Below, piece by piece: positions 60,240 through 64,000 of a DNA stretch of 64,000 nt. Where the stretch lies: NCBI RefSeq assembly GCF_012934885.1, contig NZ_CP051480.1, forward strand, positions 434,001 to 498,000, given 5' to 3'. A program made the position numbers and the translations under genes. Source of the stretch: Mycoplasma phocoeninasale (lineage in GTDB: Bacteria > Bacillota_I > Bacilli_A > Mycoplasmatales > Metamycoplasmataceae). A model generated the notes under the pieces. That model was not told where the DNA came from. It saw only the letters and a list, made by a program, of their open reading frames with translations, and ran no database searches. Each line of letters starts with the position of its first letter. Within the stretch, counting starts at the first letter, position 1.

Positions 60240-60953
60240 ATGACACCACATATAAATGCAAAAGATGGTGCTTTTGCAAAGTTAGTTTTAATGCCTGGAG
60301 ATCCATTACGGGCAAAATATATCGCTGATAAATATTTAGAAAATGTTGAACTTGTTTCAGATGTAAGAAATGTTCTAATGTATACCGGATATTATAATGG
60401 AAATAAAGTATCTGTTTGTGCTTCAGGAATGGGAGTGCCTTCAATTGGTATTTACTCATATGAATTATTTAGCCAATATGGAGTTGAAGCAATTGTTAGA
60501 ATTGGTTCAGCCGGTTCATTCAAAGCAGAAGTTAAAAATTATGAAATGGTTTTAGCTTCAGAGGCTTACAGTGATAGCACATCATTCAGAAAGAACATTG
60601 TTGGTGATGATAGCAATATTGCTAAACCAAATGCTAACTTAAACGAGTTAATTAAAAAACATGCTAAAAAATTAAATATGAATGTTCATGAAGGAAGAAT
60701 ATTATCTGAAGATGCATTCTACTCAGATATTCCTGCCCTAGAACGTGCAAAAAAATCAGGTGATTCAATTTGTGTTGAAATGGAAGCTTACGGTTTATTC
60801 ACAGTCGCAGAAAGATTGAATAAAAAAGCTGCAACACTTCTTACAATTTCAGATAATCTAATTACACATGAATATACAACAAGTGAGGAAAGACAAAACT
60901 CATTTAATGAAATGATGAAATTGGCCTTATCATTGGCTGAGGAGTTCAAATAA
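60240..60953 (+). CDS. deoD: Purine nucleoside phosphorylase (DeoD type)
   Basis: A 237-aa hexameric phosphorylase splitting purine (deoxy)nucleosides into base and (deoxy)ribose 1-phosphate. Motifs: MPGDPLRAKYIA, GSAGSF, and VCVEMEAY-type loop (ICVEMEAYGLF), with SDN near the end. AGGAG lies at 60231-60235. First gene of a catabolic operon with deoA and deoC. Confidence 0.96.
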   Translation: MTPHINAKDGAFAKLVLMPGDPLRAKYIADKYLENVELVSDVRNVLMYTGYYNGNKVSVCASGMGVPSIGIYSYELFSQYGVEAIVRIGSAGSFKAEVKNYEMVLASEAYSDSTSFRKNIVGDDSNIAKPNANLNELIKKHAKKLNMNVHEGRILSEDAFYSDIPALERAKKSGDSICVEMEAYGLFTVAERLNKKAATLLTISDNLITHEYTTSEERQNSFNEMMKLALSLAEEFK

Positions 60954-60954
60954 A

Positions 60955-62250
60955 ATGCGTTTTATCGACATTATCACTAAGAAATCAGAGAATAAGGAAT
61001 TAACAAAGGAAGAAATTAATTTTTTCATTGATAATTATGTTAAAGAATATATTCCTGATTATCAAGTGTCTGCCTTGCTAATGGCCATTAGATTAAATGG
61101 TCTTTCAGATACCGAAACTGCTTATTTAACTGATGCCATGATGCATTCTGGCGAAGTTTTAGATTGATCATTTTTAAAGAAAACTATTGTTGATAAACAC
61201 TCAACTGGTGGAGTTGGAGATAAGGTAAGTATTGCTTTATGTCCAATTCTAGCATCCCTTGGATTAACGGTAGCAAAAATGTCAGGAAGAGGACTAGGTC
61301 ACACTGGTGGAACTCTCGACAAACTAGAATCTATTGAAGGATATAACATTTTACTATCGGATAAAGAATTTAAGGATACTGTAAAAGAACACAATATTGC
61401 TGTTATTGGCCAGAACACAAATTTGGTTCCAGCTGATAAGAAAATTTATGCTCTTCGTGATGTTACTGCTACAGTTCAATCGATTCCTCTAATAGCATCT
61501 TCAATCATGTCAAAAAAATTAGCAACTGGATCTAATTGTATTTTACTTGATGTTAAATGTGGCGATGGTGCATTTATGAAAAACATTGATGAAGCCAAAA
61601 AACTTGGCAAGTTAATGATTGAAATTGGTAAAAAGTTAGGAAGAAAAATTGCTGTTGAAATAACAAATATGGATCAACCTTTAGGTAGAACAATTGGTAA
61701 TAAAATTGAAATTTTAGAAGCTGTTGAAACATTACAAGGTCATGGTCCTAAAGATTTTACCGAAATTATTTATTCATCAGGATCAACACTCTTAGTATTA
61801 GCCGGCGTAGTTAAAGATGAAGTGGCTGCACGTGCTATGATTGATGAAGCCATTAGTAGCGGTAAAGCATATGACAAATTCAAAGAATGAATTAAAGCAC
61901 AAGGTGGAAAAGTTGAATTACTTGATAATCCTAAATGATTTAATCCAAAACACAAATATGAAATTAAATCAAAAGCCGAAGGTTATCTAAAAATTAATTC
62001 AGCTATTGCCTTTGGACTTGTAGCAATGAAATTAGGCGCTGGAAGATCTAAAAAAGAAGATAGCATCGATTTTGAAGCAGGAATTTATTTGAATAAATCT
62101 TCAAATGATTATGTAAAAGTTAATGACATTCTATTCACTTTATACTCTTCAAAAGAAATTGACATGAATTTAGAAAAAGAAATTTTAGATGCTATAGAAT
62201 TTAGTAGTAACAAGCATGAAATTCAAGAGGTTTTTGCGAAATTATACTAA
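60955..62250 (+). CDS. deoA: Pyrimidine-nucleoside (thymidine) phosphorylase
   Basis: A 431-aa glycosyltransferase family 3 enzyme cleaving thymidine, deoxyuridine or uridine to base and sugar 1-phosphate. The signature KMSGRGLGHTGGTLDKLE is perfect; DKHSTGGVGDK binds phosphate. TGA 61165, 61888 and 61936 are Trp. It starts one base after the deoD stop. The length is usual. Confidence 0.96.
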
Positions 62251-62277
62251 TTAATAATAAAATACGGAGTAATTATA

Positions 62278-62943
62278 ATGAATTTAAATAAATATATTGA
62301 TCATACAAATTTAGCTGCTTCAGCTACATTTAAGGATATTGATAAATTAATTGATGAAGCTAAAAAATGAGACTTTAAATCAGTTTGCATCCCTCCATCG
62401 TATATAAAATACGCAAAGGAACAACTAAAAGGAACTGATGTTTTAGTATGTACAGTTATTGGCTTTCCACTAGGATATAACGCAACTAGTGTTAAAGTTT
62501 ACGAAACCAAAATTGCTGTTGAACATGGCGCTGATGAAATTGATATGGTAATTAACGTTGGCCGTTTCAAAGATCAACAATATGAATACGTTTTAAACGA
62601 AATCAAAGCAATCAAAGAAGCATGTAATGGCAAATTACTAAAAGTTATTGTTGAAACTGCTCTATTAACAAATGAAGAAATTGCCAAAATTACTGAAATT
62701 GTTATGCAATCAGGAGCTGAGTATATCAAAACCTCAACTGGATTCTCATACCGTGGTGCTTCATTTGAAGATGTTAAAATTATGAAGTCAGTTTGTGGAG
62801 ATAAACTTTTAATCAAAGCTTCAGGTGGAATTAAGTCAACTGAAGATGCAAAAGAAATGATTAGATTAGGTGCCAGCCGTCTTGGAACCTCAAAATCAAT
62901 TGCAATTATGGAAAACAAGACCGATAATAAAGGCTCATATTAA
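62278..62943 (+). CDS. deoC: Deoxyribose-phosphate aldolase
   Basis: A 221-aa class I aldolase turning deoxyribose 5-phosphate into acetaldehyde and glyceraldehyde 3-phosphate. The Schiff-base Lys is in YIKTSTGFS; the assisting Lys is in LIKASGGIK and the Asp in EIDMVINVG. I take ATG 62278, with GGAG at 62266-62269; TGA 62368 is Trp, so a frame starting inside the gene at 62545 is only a part. A phosphopentomutase needed between deoD/deoA and deoC is not in the window. Confidence 0.96.
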
Positions 62944-62968
62944 TTTGCATTTCAAATAATAAAATAAA

Positions 62969-63006
62969 TAAACAAGCGCAGAATTTTATCCGGCTTGTTT
63001 TTTATT
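62969..63006 (+). terminator. Terminator after deoC
   Basis: AAACAAGC/GCTTGTTT stem with a large loop and a T-run. Confidence 0.75.
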
Positions 63007-63036
63007 ATAAGAAATCTATAAAGTATATTTAAGAAT

Positions 63037-63183
63037 TTACATATCGACGAGTTTTTTCATTGTTTTAATGAAAATCGCTTCGCTTTCAGAAAATTCTTCC
63101 TGTCATCTTTTTTCTCTTTGCTTCATTTCGGATTCACTAATTAAATTAATGTCCCAACTAACATAGTGAATTTTGTTTTTCAT
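63037..63183 (-). CDS. Small charged protein downstream of the Doc-like gene
   Basis: A 48-aa protein opening MKNKIHYVSWDINLIS, followed by an acidic and basic helical segment (ESEMKQREKRWQEEF) and ending KTMKKLVDM. One TGA is Trp. It has a good GGAGAAAG Shine-Dalgarno directly before its ATG and lies 35 bases after the stop of the Doc-like gene on the same strand. Small charged partners next to Doc/Fic proteins are often antitoxins, but here it follows the toxin and I recognise no antitoxin motif. It may also be unrelated. Confidence 0.6.
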
Positions 63184-63218
63184 ACTTTCTCCTTTTATTA
63201 GCTTATTTCTTAATATAA

Positions 63219-63980
63219 TTAATAACTTATTGTTGTTAAGTTTTTAATTCATTTCACTACTTCAATTCTTATTTTTTCATGTCTGTTGCTTAAGTCGCTA
63301 GTTTGATATTTTCTTAATTTATTTACACAAGATTCTGCGCTGTTTTTTCTGCTATTATTTTCTTTCTGCTCTTTTAATAAAAATGATGAATCTTCAAATG
63401 ATCTATTTGAAAGGCAAATTGCTAAGCACACAATTTCTTCTGCCATTGAGTTTTGAATTCTATCTAAATAATAATTGTAATCACGTCTAGATCAATTAAT
63501 ATAAAATCCAGCTGAGTTCATTAAGGCTTTTAAAAAAGCCAAAGCAAAACGCTTATTGCCATTTTTAAATAAATGAGATTTTAATACTTCCAAAAATAAA
63601 TCAGCAAAGTAGTCGATAATACTTCAATTTTCCATGTATTGGTATTTAAGCATTGACATTTCAATTTTTCTAACTACATCAAAATTTTTATCAAAAATAG
63701 CAAAATCATCTTCATAACCTTCACTATATGTAAGTTTTCTTGCTGTTTCATATGCGATAAAAACATTAGTTTTCATATAATCAAAAAATTGATCTTCACT
63801 TATATTTTCAAAATCTAATATCTTTATACTAAACTCTATCTCTTCAAATTCTTTATCTAAATGATCTCTAAAGTACCACTGATTATCTTTATAGTACATT
63901 TTTTGTGAGTGATACTTTGCTATGAAGTTTTCTAGATTATAAACATCATACTTGCTTGCTATTATTTTAATTTCTTTCAT
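63219..63980 (-). CDS. Doc/Fic-family protein
   Basis: A 253-aa protein with a Fic-fold core in its middle: SHLFKNGNKRFALAFLKALM (about residues 134-153) corresponds to the Fic motif HxFxxGNKR. Lys in the place of the usual Gly-Arg spacing (GNKR) is the mark of Doc-type enzymes, which phosphorylate EF-Tu, whereas canonical Fic enzymes (GNGR) add AMP. The N-terminal 120 residues and the Lys/Asn-rich C-terminal 60 are extra to a plain Doc (about 126 aa). TGA 63249 and others are Trp. It starts near the window edge with a weak AAGGTG Shine-Dalgarno; an upstream gene, such as a Phd-like antitoxin, would lie outside the window. Confidence 0.75.
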
Positions 63981-64000
63981 TGCTGCACCTTAAATATTCA

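Overview
The window is a segment of an AT-rich mollicute chromosome. UGA is read as tryptophan throughout: many genes stay open and keep conserved Trp positions only if TGA is sense. Lipoprotein signal peptides, the small gene set and the 16S rRNA sequence point to the Mycoplasma hominis cluster (Metamycoplasma). The species is not fixed from the sequence alone. All gene coordinates use genetic code 4.

Layout. 1-8.7 kb: surface proteins (a repeat-containing lipoprotein, a three-gene coupled operon of secreted or lipid-anchored proteins on the minus strand, and an M28-type metallopeptidase lipoprotein) around a solitary 5S rRNA gene, whiA and a small extremely Cys/Lys-rich repeat protein. 8.8-14.3 kb: an accessory island with a C5-cytosine DNA methyltransferase, a 915-residue protein with DUF262 and DUF1524 (GmrSD-like) regions, and an IS30-family insertion sequence flanked by a 28-bp target duplication. 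14.4-28.4 kb: housekeeping genes (ackA, a heterodimeric ABC exporter, lepA, membrane proteins, tRNA-Arg, lysS, thiI, an EzrA-like coiled-coil protein, rpmG-secE-nusG).

28.5-33.4 kb: a 16S-23S rRNA operon with boxA-like antitermination signals and long processing stems, without 5S or spacer tRNA. 33.5-38.1 kb: three tandem 253-aa membrane proteins plus a diverged fourth relative. The duplicated unit carries a decaying copy of the 23S 3' end and trailer. 38.2-52.3 kb: M42 peptidase, tsaE-tsaB-tsaD, engB, gdpP, rplI, dnaB, two YitT-like proteins, rpiB, tsaC, mutM, an Smr-domain protein and two DHH phosphoesterases. 52.4-64 kb: tRNA-His, RNase P RNA, a complete type I restriction-modification operon (hsdM-hsdS-hsdR), a reduced DprA, the deoD-deoA-deoC nucleoside catabolic operon, and a Doc/Fic-type protein with a small downstream partner at the right edge.

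How the genes work together. TsaB, TsaC, TsaD and TsaE together cover bacterial t6A tRNA modification. GdpP and the DHH proteins suggest c-di-AMP or nanoRNA turnover. DeoD, DeoA and DeoC turn nucleosides into bases and sugar phosphates, and AckA makes ATP from acetyl phosphate. Two DNA-modification loci and a Doc-like gene form the defence and conflict complement. The strongest candidate for an undescribed system is the methyltransferase plus DUF262/DUF1524 pair at 8.8-12.9 kb, which is preceded by a 54-codon leader ORF overlapping the methyltransferase start.
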